Source: Acidobacteriota bacterium (GTDB lineage Bacteria > Acidobacteriota > Terriglobia > Terriglobales > Acidobacteriaceae). From it: 64,000 bases of DNA. The notes beneath the pieces were generated by a model. It was not told where the DNA came from, ran no database searches, and saw nothing but the letters and a program-made list of their open reading frames with translations. Made by a program: the position numbers and the translations under genes. The stretch covers positions 125,762-189,761 of the forward strand of contig QIBA01000030.1 of NCBI GenBank assembly GCA_003225175.1. Direction: 5' to 3'. The stretch's first letter is position 1, and every line of letters begins with the position of its first letter. This document shows, one piece after another, positions 45,037 through 53,651 of this stretch.

Positions 45037-46767
45037 TCAATAATCCCAGCTCATATCCGCGCCCTTGGGCGCAGTTTCCTTCATGTGCTGCCCCATTTGC
45101 GGCATGACGCGCTGAAACATCGTCGCCGCCGATTCTGTCACGCTGATGTTGCCGCCCCCTTCGTAGCAATGCGGCTGGCGATAGCCATATTCGAAGGTCG
45201 CTACCTTGTACGGATTTTTCGGACTGTCGAGAAAATCCTGGGCGAAATGTACAGCATTGTTGAGATACCACGTATCCATATCGCCGACTGTTATATGCAG
45301 CTTACTTGCGAGCTTCGGTCCTAGAGTGGACCAGTCCCGCTGCATAATGTGATTCAGGTCGTAATGTTCCTTCCAATAGCTCGCCACTGAGGAGTCGATC
45401 TCTCCCGTTTTGGGATCCCAGATTGGTTTTGGATACCCCTCCGGACCAACCGGACTGAAGACCGCCTGCCAGATGCCAAACTGCTCAGTCGAGCGCCCGT
45501 GAGTGCCCATAACTTCTTCGCGCCGAACCGCCGGCTCCATCACAGCTTTCAGACTGCCATCCGGCTCCCGCATCTCCGGACGCGGGACTCGCCCAAAGGG
45601 TCCCTGCCTCCAGAACGCATTCTTATCTTCGTAGATGTTCACAATCTGATAAGCGCGAAAGTCGATAGGATCGGGACAGAAACCCCAGGCGCCGTTGAAA
45701 TCATCCGGATAGAAGACCTGATCAGCAACCGCCTCCCATCCGCCGGTTGATCCGCCGGTCAGCGCACGAGCCCAAGGCTGGCCGATTCCGCGAAAGCGCT
45801 TCTCCACTTCGGGAATGAGTTCTCTCAGGATTGCGTCGCCGTATGGCCCCAAATTCGCGGAGTTCACGGCATAAGAGTCGTCGTAGTAAGGATTCGCGTG
45901 CTGAATCTGCAGCAACAACATCTTCGGCAGTCGGCCAGAGGTCCAGTCCTGATACAGCTTGTATTGCGCCTCAGCGCGCTTACGCGCGCGGTCTTTCAAA
46001 TCCGGCGTTGGCGGTTCAGTGCGAAAGCCGCGAAAATCCGCCGGGAAGTGGCCCTGATCGATCAGCAGCGGATAGTGAGCATTCGGATGCTTGTCGAAGC
46101 CCTCGGGCAAAACCACGATCGCGCCCAGGTACACAGGCTTGCCCCAGAAGTCACTGAGCAGCTTGCTCTGAATACGGAAATGCTTGATGTACTGCGTGTC
46201 CTGCGGCGGCTGAATCGGCGGAATCCTTTCAGAAAGCGCAATGCGAACGACTCCTCCATGGGAGGGATCGATATGCAGGCGCTGCGGCTTACTCATGAGA
46301 TTGCCCGGCTTCTCGTACCATTGTTGCCCCTCTCCCATATCGGGAGGGAGCTTCACCGTATGTCCGTCCGACCGATGGAAGGTTTCGTAGACATTGAGTA
46401 CGGCCTGAACGTAGTAGTCGCCGGCTGGAACCGCTTCGAGACTGACCAGCGGATAACCGAGAGTAGAGGAATCGATGATTGCGCTATTCCCGGGAGCGAG
46501 CGCATCCACATCGAGTCCGAAAAACTGCGCACTTTCCGCCTCCTCCTCCCGCAGTTGGAAGCGCGGTTCCGGCTTCTCGTCCTTCGCAATGCCGAACAAG
46601 ATGTGACCATCCAGCGGCTTGCTGCTTAGGCTGGCGGGGAAGCTGATCTCGAAGCGCAACCTGTTGGCGTCAGCCGAGTTTTGGCCAAATCCTGTTCGAT
46701 CAGACAAGCACAGTATTCCTGCAATTAAGAAGTGAGTAGCTCGCCATCTCCCAAAAGCAGAGTTCAT
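45037..46767 (-). CDS. Secreted alpha/beta-hydrolase (esterase-like) protein
   Basis: From ATG 46767 (MNSAFGRWRATHFLIAGILCLSD) it has 576 residues with a signal-like N-terminus; the frame opens at 46818. Residues about 30-190 look like a beta-rich accessory domain. The C-terminal part resembles the putative esterase (EstD/Fes) fold: YPLLIDQGHF, then the nucleophile elbow GGSTGGW with Ser340, and a late PHCYEGGG segment that could carry the catalytic histidine. The substrate is unknown. It is convergent with the TonB receptor gene and may act on material handled at the cell surface, but that is inference from export alone. Confidence 0.7.
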   Translation of the reverse strand: MNSAFGRWRATHFLIAGILCLSDRTGFGQNSADANRLRFEISFPASLSSKPLDGHILFGIAKDEKPEPRFQLREEEAESAQFFGLDVDALAPGNSAIIDSSTLGYPLVSLEAVPAGDYYVQAVLNVYETFHRSDGHTVKLPPDMGEGQQWYEKPGNLMSKPQRLHIDPSHGGVVRIALSERIPPIQPPQDTQYIKHFRIQSKLLSDFWGKPVYLGAIVVLPEGFDKHPNAHYPLLIDQGHFPADFRGFRTEPPTPDLKDRARKRAEAQYKLYQDWTSGRLPKMLLLQIQHANPYYDDSYAVNSANLGPYGDAILRELIPEVEKRFRGIGQPWARALTGGSTGGWEAVADQVFYPDDFNGAWGFCPDPIDFRAYQIVNIYEDKNAFWRQGPFGRVPRPEMREPDGSLKAVMEPAVRREEVMGTHGRSTEQFGIWQAVFSPVGPEGYPKPIWDPKTGEIDSSVASYWKEHYDLNHIMQRDWSTLGPKLASKLHITVGDMDTWYLNNAVHFAQDFLDSPKNPYKVATFEYGYRQPHCYEGGGNISVTESAATMFQRVMPQMGQHMKETAPKGADMSWDY

Positions 46768-46908
46768 CAACACGCTCCTAAGGTGAAGGAGCATTGTATT
46801 GGGAGCGGAGAAGTTCAATGCCTCTTCGCTCCCTCTCCGCTAACGTGCCCTCAAGGATTACGCTGCTTGCTCCTCCGACGGAGAAGCCCCGGGGATCCCG
46901 GCGTTTGC

Positions 46909-47109
46909 TCAAGCCCGCCCTTGTGGAGGGGGCAATCGCTTTAAAGTCTCGTCCAGACGCAGAAAACTCTTTACGCCTGCGGCGCGCAGAGCTTTCACAA
47001 GCCGGTGCATAGAGACATTCTTCGAATCCATATCGTGCTCAGCCACAGCGCTGAGGTAGTCATAATCTTCCGTATACAGCCAAAGAACGGTGCGGCGCTT
47101 GCGGTTCAT
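46909..47109 (-). CDS. Small basic protein, possible ribbon-helix-helix-like, hypothetical
   Basis: The last 66 codons of a longer open frame. From ATG 47109 it reads MNRKRRTVLWLYTEDYDYLS and then AEHDMDSKNVSMHRLVKALRAAGVKSFLRLDETLKRLPPP. A short beta-like stretch followed by two helices would suit a ribbon-helix-helix DNA binder, but no signature is decisive. The upstream part of the frame (to 47385) looks non-coding. No partner toxin-like gene is adjacent. Low confidence. Confidence 0.35.
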   Translation of the reverse strand: MNRKRRTVLWLYTEDYDYLSAVAEHDMDSKNVSMHRLVKALRAAGVKSFLRLDETLKRLPPPQGRA

Positions 47110-47602
47110 CTTGGGACTCGCTGGTTTTGACAAACACAGCGCCTGCGAGCGCGGCCGGTCAGGACTGCGCAACAAACGTGCCCCAGAGGATTGCAACCTT
47201 GTCTGCGTGAACGGTTCCTCGTGAGCGCTGTTTTGTGATTTTGAATTCTGAGTACCTGAATGCAAACGACGTACCATTCGGTGTCGAGCAGAGCTCCCTC
47301 TGAACTGCGTCTGGTGTTCATCAATGCGCGAAACGCTGTTTATCCCAATGGCAATTGTGAGCACCTGCATGCTCACTTCTTGCATTGGCGTGCCAGAAGC
47401 GACTTAGTAGAGCGCGCCGGTTTCGTTATACACGGTTCTGTTTTGGTCCTATCCCTGTGCAGCGACCACTCATTGCGGAAATTCAGGCGTTCGTCCCCGG
47501 AATCTTCTCAGGCTTTTTCCCTGAGAATTCGGCGCATGAAGACGTAGTGAATTGAGTAGCGGGAAGATTGATCTCTAAGGTATGGATGACGGGGATCAAA
47601 TT
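47110..47602. other. Non-coding gap, nothing recognised
   Basis: About 490 bases before the second lipase-maturation-factor-like gene stop. Several overlapping short frames on both strands have no recognisable motif, no membrane pattern and no good ribosome-binding site. No repeat family from elsewhere in the window is evident here. Confidence 0.4.
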
Positions 47603-49084
47603 TCACTCAACCTCACTCCATCGCATCTGCCGAAGGAGCATCTGCAGCGCAGGACTCTGGAGCGACACAGCGGGAAAGTAGCTTCCCGACAACTCGCGTA
47701 TCCACCACAAACCGAACTTTCTTCTCTCCTGCCAGGAGGAAAATCGATACAGATAGAGCTGAGCGCGGATAAAGCGTGGCGGCTGGTCAGGAAAAGGGTT
47801 GCTCTTTAAGAGACCAATGACGGCTTCATCTCCCTGAAGCAGCTTCGCGATCAGATGAATGAACCACCGATGCCGGTGATAGGACCCCATGGCGGCGAAC
47901 CACATCAGCCAATCCAGGCGAAGATGGTAAGGCGCGATCTGCGGAGGCATGCGCGACGGGTCCCCAGGCTTGCCTTGGAATTCGTATTCGCGCCATTTGG
48001 TTGAGGCGGTGATGACAGTTTCAGGGGTTCCTTCGATCACGATTTCGTAGCGTCCGCGCGTAACGCCGCCGAACGCGCCATACGTCCCAACAAAATGAAA
48101 GCGGTTATAGACGGTGTTCATGATCTGTCGCCGGGACACAAGGTTCCTTACCGGCTTCACGCTCAGCACTACGACCAAAAAGACAACGGCTCCGGTCACA
48201 ATCCTAAACACTAGATCGGGAGGATACGTTGCCCGCCCATGCAAGCCCAACCATCCGAGCGTCTGATCATCAAAGCAACTGAGAGCTAGAACACCAGTCA
48301 GAGCATTCAGCCAGGAGAGATTGCCGCTGGCAAAGATGAGCAGTTGAAAAATGACCGTCAACGCTCCGGCGATGCTCGCAAACGGCTGCGGCAAAAAATA
48401 CGCGAATGGAACGATCAACTCGGCAAAGTGATTAAAGAGCACTCCCCCCTTCTTCGACCACTGTGGCCCATGGTGAAGAAACCAGCTCAGCGGATTCGGT
48501 ATCGGCTGGGTTTCATAGTGGTAGTCGAGGCAGGTGAAGTCGCGCCAGCAGGAATCGCCCCGAAGCTTGATTAGCCCCGCGCCGAACATCACACGAAAGA
48601 GCAGCCAGCGGAAGAGCCACATCACTGCAACTTGACTATTTGCTTCCGAGCCGCCCAGCACCGCGGCGTAAGCCCCAGCCTCAAGAAGGATCGATTCCCA
48701 ACCAAATCCGTAAAAAATCTGGCCGACATTCACAAATGAGAGATACAGCGCCCAGAGCACAACCCAGATCGCAAGCAATGCCCATGAATATCCATCGATG
48801 AGGCTTGAGACGATCAATGCGGAGAGGGCCACGCCAATCCATGCGGACATGGCAAATGCTCTGTCATGCGGAAAGAAGAAGAACAGGCTCGGTGATTCCC
48901 GAAATGGCACCTCCCGCACAAACAGGGGAACTGGCATCAACCCCCGTTCTCCCAGCAGCGGCCGGAATTGATTGACGGCATTGAGGAACGCGATGAGAAA
49001 CAGCGTCCCGATAGCTTTTTCAAGCGCGAATCGCGCCAGCCAGTAATCGCCCGGCTGCAACCAGCCGGGAATGTTGACGTTCAT
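47603..49084 (-). CDS. Lipase-maturation-factor-like polytopic membrane protein (copy 2)
   Basis: A 493-residue membrane protein read from an ATG. About eight or more hydrophobic segments are visible (for example GTLFLIAFLNAV, WIGVALSALIVSSLI, AVVFLVVVLSV). Family-like segments are GWESILLEAGAYAAVLGG, FRWLLFRVMFGAGLIKLRGDSCWRDFTCLDYHYETQPIPNP and, near the C-terminus, LKSNPFPDQPPRFIRAQLYLYRF. These correspond to segments of the protein at 39150, so the two are paralogues. Here the N-terminus is complete (MNVNIPGWLQPGDYWLARFALEKAIG). In animals the family folds lipases in the endoplasmic reticulum; the bacterial role is unknown. It is divergent from the PfpI-like gene. Confidence 0.82.
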   Translation of the reverse strand: MNVNIPGWLQPGDYWLARFALEKAIGTLFLIAFLNAVNQFRPLLGERGLMPVPLFVREVPFRESPSLFFFFPHDRAFAMSAWIGVALSALIVSSLIDGYSWALLAIWVVLWALYLSFVNVGQIFYGFGWESILLEAGAYAAVLGGSEANSQVAVMWLFRWLLFRVMFGAGLIKLRGDSCWRDFTCLDYHYETQPIPNPLSWFLHHGPQWSKKGGVLFNHFAELIVPFAYFLPQPFASIAGALTVIFQLLIFASGNLSWLNALTGVLALSCFDDQTLGWLGLHGRATYPPDLVFRIVTGAVVFLVVVLSVKPVRNLVSRRQIMNTVYNRFHFVGTYGAFGGVTRGRYEIVIEGTPETVITASTKWREYEFQGKPGDPSRMPPQIAPYHLRLDWLMWFAAMGSYHRHRWFIHLIAKLLQGDEAVIGLLKSNPFPDQPPRFIRAQLYLYRFSSWQERRKFGLWWIRELSGSYFPAVSLQSPALQMLLRQMRWSEVE

Positions 49085-49311
49085 AGGGCAAATTGAGAGA
49101 ACTCCGCACGCCGAACACGAAGGTCATAAGGGAACATCAAAGTCACGAAGATGAACGCCTCTAACCGTTGTGAGACTCTTATTTCGCCTTCGTCACCTTT
49201 GTGTTCGCCTTTTGCCTCCGAGCGATTTACGAGTATGCCTGCAGAAGCGACGGCGACTGTGCGACATCCTGCGCCCGGAAATGTGGAAGAATTAGCAAAG
49301 GAGGTTGCTCC

Positions 49312-49905
49312 ATGTCCACTCCCCAAGTTCTAATTCTCACCGGAGATGCCGCAGAGTCGCTGGAAGTGATGTATCCCTATCAGAGATTGAAGGAAGAAGG
49401 ATACGAGGTTCACATCGCAGCTCCCACGAAGAAGAAGCTGCACTTCGTGGTGCACGATTTTGAGCCGGGCTATGACACCTACACAGAAAAGCCAGGGTAC
49501 AGCTGGAACGCAGACATCTCCTTTGCCGAGGTCGATCCAGCCAACTACGTGGCTCTGGTGATACCCGGCGGGCGCGCGCCCGAGTACATCCGCAACAACC
49601 CTCACTGCCAACGCATTGTCAGGCACTTCTTCGATCGCGAGAAACCGGTAGCCCAGCTCTGCCATGCTTCGCTCGTTCTAGCCGCGGCAGGTGCGCTCAA
49701 GGGCAGACGAACAGCAGCCTATCCGGCGCTGGAGCCTGACGTAAAAGCCGCCGGAGCCTATTTCGTCGACAGTGAAGCGGTTGTCGATGGAAACATGGTT
49801 TCCGCCCGCGCCTGGCCCGATCATCCTGCATGGATGCGCGAGTTCGTGCGCATTCTTAAGCAGAAAGCTCCAGCTCAACATGGCGAAGTTGCCAAGGCGG
49901 GATAG
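49312..49905 (+). CDS. DJ-1/PfpI family protein
   Basis: A 197-residue protein from ATG 49312 with AAAGGAGG upstream; the open frame extends to 49201 but the ribosome-binding site decides the start. The nucleophile elbow is QLCHAS with Cys117 and His118, and conserved acidic residues lie at 15 and 18 (AAESLEVMYPY). ALVIPGGRAPEYIRNN is the typical segment before the elbow. Members act as glyoxalase/deglycase, chaperone or peptidase; the exact activity is not readable. It is alone in its transcript. Confidence 0.88.
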   Translation: MSTPQVLILTGDAAESLEVMYPYQRLKEEGYEVHIAAPTKKKLHFVVHDFEPGYDTYTEKPGYSWNADISFAEVDPANYVALVIPGGRAPEYIRNNPHCQRIVRHFFDREKPVAQLCHASLVLAAAGALKGRRTAAYPALEPDVKAAGAYFVDSEAVVDGNMVSARAWPDHPAWMREFVRILKQKAPAQHGEVAKAG

Positions 49906-50396
49906 GGTCCAAACGTCTTAGAACAGATCCAATGACACAGGGCGAAGCCCGACATTTTGGTAGCCCATTGGCGTAAGCCGTGGGTTGGCATTACAAACAC
50001 AATTGAGCCCTGAAAGGGCGGCACATCACCACCGCGTGCGGCAGTGCGGAACTGTGAGGAGAACCGCATTTATTGTCTTCTGCAACCCGTCTCGCCTGTG
50101 CGGACAACGAGCCCACGATGAACCCTCAAATGAAAATGCTTTAGAACAACGGATTGCGAAAATATTTTTGGCATGGTCCGCAAGGCACTGATCTGATTGA
50201 TGGACTTGCAAGCTAGAGCAACGGATGAACGTTGCTATTTGCTGACGTTCTGCGGTATCAAGGAGAGAGATGCTGGGCATCAATACCAAATCGGTACTTG
50301 GAGTGCAACGTTGCTCATCGTCAGTCGCGCGCCTCTCCGCTCAACTCCCCGATGGCAGCAACTTATGCGCGGTGGTTAACCAACAAGTTAGCCCCC
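49906..50396. other. Non-coding gap with short palindromes
   Basis: Between the PfpI-like and convergent kinase genes. It includes GCCC/GGGC stems around 49940-50020 (for example GAGCCCTGAAAGGGC) resembling dispersed palindromes. A 96-codon plus frame at 50270-50560 starts after AAGGAGAGAG and runs through the downstream array, where it would read GVTP repeats. It has no other sign of being a gene and is not called. Confidence 0.4.
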
Positions 50397-50484
50397 AACC
50401 CCGGGGTTACCCCGCCACATTCGGCGTTACCCCAAACAAAATCGCCGGGGTTACCCCGCGAAAATCTGGGGTTACCCCGGGGTT
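50397..50484. repeat. Array of four GGGGTTACCCC-type palindromes
   Basis: Copies centre on TTAC at 50407, 50427, 50451 and 50472, so the spacing is 20, 24 and 21 bases, close to two helical turns. Three copies carry GGGGTTACCCC, which is palindromic apart from its central base; the second is GGCGTTACCCC. The outer copies extend to AACCCCGGGGTTACCCCG and CTGGGGTTACCCCGGGGTT. It lies about 150 bases beyond the stop of the HipA-like kinase gene. It looks like a binding-site array, though a slipped repeat or coding origin is possible. Confidence 0.6.
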
Positions 50485-50637
50485 TGAATGCACTAACTCC
50501 TTTAGATTCCGCGACTCTGAGCTTAAAGTCAGGTTAGTTATATCTCGTTTTGCTAGCTGAATATTACTACTTAGTAAACATAGGTTCCGGGATCATCTCT
50601 TTTCCAGACCTGCGTGTCCGTCGCAGTTTCCTTAGAT

Positions 50638-51474
50638 TTAGCTTCCTGCTGGAGAATGCGACGCCATCTGGGAAGTCCTGGCTTCCCAATTCTGAAAAGG
50701 CTCGCGACTGGAGGTACGAAACATATCAATCAGATCCCGAACCATTGTGCGGCGTTTGATCAATCCTTCGATTAAGTGCTCAAGGTCGTCGACAGCCGAT
50801 CCGTACCATTCGGGCGGAACGCTTTCTGCGATTTCCCAAAGGATTGCGGGATCGATGTTCTCAATTCGGGAAAGCCAGGGCTCGAACGATTCCCATCCGC
50901 GCACGTCGGCATAGACCTCATTGCGCGGATAGACGCCACGCAAAGGCGAATCTGGATAGCTCCACTCGCCGGCATTGAAGCAATAACCTTGATCGACAAA
51001 TGTTGCCGTGTATTTCTTATCTCGAGTCTTCTTCCAGAATACAGCTTGGCGGCCATTAGAATTGCAGGTCCATTTATCCAGCGCCAGCATGCCGGCGAAG
51101 GCGTCGAGATTACGAACGCGGTCGAGAGCCGAAGCAGGAAGATAGTCAAAGACCTGGCCTTCGAGAGGTCCCAGTACGAAACGCCCGCCCAAGGCGAGCC
51201 CATGCTGGCAGGGAATACTGGATGAGCCTATGCGGATCCGCAGGTCTGGGGTGTTCTCGATAAGCCATGAGCTTACCTCGACCACTTCCATTATGGGAAC
51301 TGGCAACCCTACGCGCTCGGCAATCCGCGTAGCTATCAGTTCATTCGCCAAGACTCGAATATGCTGGGGGTTATTTTGAAACTTGACGACGTAGTAGTGC
51401 CCATCGTCGGCAAACATGAGATGGCTTTGGGCGCCCCCGCGCATCGGGCGCAGATGTTGTTTGACCTGGATCAC
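50638..51474 (-). CDS. HipA-like kinase domain protein
   Basis: A 278-residue protein resembling the HipA-like kinase family. The N-terminal lobe has GGAQSHLMFADDGHYYVVKFQNNP with Lys31 in place for ATP binding. The catalytic loop candidate is ALDKWTCNSNGRQAVF with Asp133 and Asn138 or Asn140, and the metal-binding DFG-like triplet is DQG at 161-163. No HipB-type DNA-binding partner is nearby. It starts 30 bases after the stop of a dual-specificity phosphatase gene on the same strand, so the two are probably co-transcribed and could work on the same protein. The phosphorylation target is unknown. Confidence 0.75.
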   Translation of the reverse strand: MIQVKQHLRPMRGGAQSHLMFADDGHYYVVKFQNNPQHIRVLANELIATRIAERVGLPVPIMEVVEVSSWLIENTPDLRIRIGSSSIPCQHGLALGGRFVLGPLEGQVFDYLPASALDRVRNLDAFAGMLALDKWTCNSNGRQAVFWKKTRDKKYTATFVDQGYCFNAGEWSYPDSPLRGVYPRNEVYADVRGWESFEPWLSRIENIDPAILWEIAESVPPEWYGSAVDDLEHLIEGLIKRRTMVRDLIDMFRTSSREPFQNWEARTSQMASHSPAGS

Positions 51475-51504
51475 CGGAGGAGGATGATACCGCGAAATCC
51501 GCGT

Positions 51505-51966
51505 CTATTCGGCGCCGGCAAGCTCCGGCGCATAGCCTTTGATGAAATCTTCCACGCTGCGCACGTACACGGCGGCGAAATCGACCACTGGTCGTCGCTT
51601 CTGGATGAGCTTCATGGCTTCCTTGAGCTCCCATCCCATGGCACGCAGGAGGGCCAACGTCATCATGGGAGCGCGGTGAACTCCGGCAGCACAGTGGATG
51701 AAGATCTTAGTCTTAGAGTGCTCAAGCGCTTCGAGGGCGAAGTCCACTCCACATTGAAGCAGTTCCCGGGGCTTGAGTTGAAAGTCGTCGTCAGTGGGAT
51801 TCCAGAGAATATGGATGCCGTGGGGTACGCCCAAATGGCGATCGTCGAACTCGATTTGCATGTTGATGACGTGCGTGACGCCAGCCTCAGCCACCTCGAT
51901 CATCTTCAGTTCGTTCCAGATACCTCCCCCAACCGCAATGCGGTCAGTCACCCAGGTCATGTCCAT
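51505..51966 (-). CDS. Dual-specificity protein phosphatase
   Basis: A 153-residue Cys-based phosphatase. The P-loop is HCAAGVHRAP with His91, nucleophile Cys92 and Arg98, fitting HCxxGxxR. Asp59-61 in NPTDDDF are candidates for the general acid. The fold order (WVTDRIAVGG, VTHVINMQIE, then P-loop) fits compact DSPs that dephosphorylate Tyr, Ser or Thr. It is cytoplasmic. The gene precedes the HipA-like kinase by 30 bases; kinase and phosphatase may form a reversible switch. Confidence 0.87.
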   Translation of the reverse strand: MDMTWVTDRIAVGGGIWNELKMIEVAEAGVTHVINMQIEFDDRHLGVPHGIHILWNPTDDDFQLKPRELLQCGVDFALEALEHSKTKIFIHCAAGVHRAPMMTLALLRAMGWELKEAMKLIQKRRPVVDFAAVYVRSVEDFIKGYAPELAGAE

Positions 51967-52135
51967 ATTTCAAGCTTACAACACGCCGTTGCGGCCGAAG
52001 AGAATCACGGCTGACCGAAGTAACGAAGCCTCGGTTCGTATCGCCGCGACGCCAGAGAAACAGCAGATTCCTCACGGTAAAACCACGCGCTTCGGAATGA
52101 GAGTATCTGAGACGAAGCGGTTCGTACTGTAGCGC

Positions 52136-53542
52136 CTACAGAATGTAGCGCGAGAGATCCTGATCCTTGGCGATGTCGGCCACCATCTTCTTCACGTAAT
52201 CTGCGTCTACCAGAACTTTGTCTTTCTTTTCCTTTGCCATCTCCGGCGCGGCGAAGCTGATCTCATCGAGCACGCGTTCCATAATGGTATGCAGCCGACG
52301 GGCGCCGATGTTTTCCGTGGATTCGTTGACCCTGAAGGCAAAGTGGGCAACTTCGTCAAGGGCGTCGCGCGTGAACTCCAGCTTCAGGCCTTCGGTTTCC
52401 AGTAGCGCTGTGTACTGCTTCACCAGCGACGACTTCGGCTCGGTCAGAATCTTAATGAAATCTTCAATCGTCAGGGACTGCAGCTCGACCCGAATCGGGA
52501 AACGCCCTTGCAGCTCCGGAATCAGATCGCTCGGCTTGGAAACGTGGAAGGCTCCAGCTGCGATGAAAAGAATATGGTCGGTGCGTACCATGCCATACCG
52601 AGTGTTGACTGTGGTGCCTTCCACGATCGGAAGGATGTCACGCTGCACGCCTTCGCGCGAAACATCAGGGCCATGGCCGCCTTCGCGGCCTGCGATTTTA
52701 TCGATCTCATCAAGAAAGACAATGCCCGACTGCTCCACGCGCTCGACCGCAGTGCGGGTGACCAGATCCATATCGATCAGGCGCTGTTCTTCTTCCTGAA
52801 TCAGGTATTCGAAGGCTTCGCTGACCTTCATCTTCCGCTTCTTGGTGCGTTGGCCGAAGATGTTGGGCAGCATGTCTTTGATGTTGATGTCCATCTCCTC
52901 CACGCCCTGGTTGGAGATGATCTCAAAGGCGGGCATTGAGCGTTCGCGGACATCAAGCTCGACTGTCCGATCGTCGAGCTTGCCTTCGCGAAGCTGCTGG
53001 CGAAGTTTCTCGCGGGTACGCGATTGAGAGTCGCCGTCGCCTGTTCCCAAGGCAAGACCGGCAGTCGCTGGGGAGGATGCTGTAGGCGGTAACAGCAGAT
53101 CCAAAAGACGCTCCTCAGCATTGACCTCAGCCTTATCCTCGACTTCCTCGAGGCGCTCTTCGCGAACCATGTCGATTGCAATTTCAGCCAGGTCGCGGAC
53201 GATGGATTCCACGTCACGGCCGACGTATCCAACTTCGGTGAATTTCGAAGCCTCGACTTTCAGGAATGGAGAGTTCGCGAGACGCGCGAGGCGGCGGGCG
53301 ATCTCAGTCTTGCCCACTCCCGTGGGGCCAATCATGATGATGTTCTTCGGCATGATCTCTTCCGCCAGTTCGGGCGAGAGCTTCTGCCGGCGCATGCGGT
53401 TGCGCAGCGCAATGGCCACGGCGCGCTTGGCGGCGTTCTGGCCCACAACGTACTTATCGAGTTCGGAAACGATCTCGCGCGGCGTGAGTTCGTCGAGCGC
53501 GAGTTCCTGCTCTTCCTGAGTTCCAGGGAGGTAAATCGCCAC
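52136..53542 (-). CDS. hslU: ATP-dependent protease ATPase subunit HslU
   Basis: A 468-residue AAA+ unfoldase that feeds proteins to the HslV peptidase. Walker A GPTGVGKT is at 72-79 and Walker B is in [11 protein letters not shown]. An I-domain with acidic helices ([20 protein letters not shown]) lies between them. The C-terminal DLSRYIL matches the tail that docks into HslV. It is read from a GTG at 53542 with AGGAGAAG upstream, giving a slightly longer N-terminus than usual. hslV, usually immediately upstream, is absent: the upstream gene encodes a POTRA protein. Confidence 0.95.
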   Translation of the reverse strand: MAIYLPGTQEEQELALDELTPREIVSELDKYVVGQNAAKRAVAIALRNRMRRQKLSPELAEEIMPKNIIMIGPTGVGKTEIARRLARLANSPFLKVEASKFTEVGYVGRDVESIVRDLAEIAIDMVREERLEEVEDKAEVNAEERLLDLLLPPTASSPATAGLALGTGDGDSQSRTREKLRQQLREGKLDDRTVELDVRERSMPAFEIISNQGVEEMDINIKDMLPNIFGQRTKKRKMKVSEAFEYLIQEEEQRLIDMDLVTRTAVERVEQSGIVFLDEIDKIAGREGGHGPDVSREGVQRDILPIVEGTTVNTRYGMVRTDHILFIAAGAFHVSKPSDLIPELQGRFPIRVELQSLTIEDFIKILTEPKSSLVKQYTALLETEGLKLEFTRDALDEVAHFAFRVNESTENIGARRLHTIMERVLDEISFAAPEMAKEKKDKVLVDADYVKKMVADIAKDQDLSRYIL

Positions 53543-53651
53543 TTCTTGTGCTTCTCCTATACTTTAAGTGTAAAACAAAGCCGGCCTTCGGCACTCGGCG
53601 GCCCGGTTTTCGGTTAAGAGTAGTTCTGTGGGATTAGAGAGCGTAAGCTCT

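Noticed and set aside
50397-50484. CRISPR-like array
   Set aside because: The repeat is only 11 bases and the intervening DNA 9-13 bases. No cas genes are nearby, so this does not fit CRISPR.
50270-50560. 96-residue GVTP-repeat protein
   Set aside because: It has a fair ribosome-binding site, but apart from the array the residues show no recognisable pattern. It is noted as an alternative reading only.
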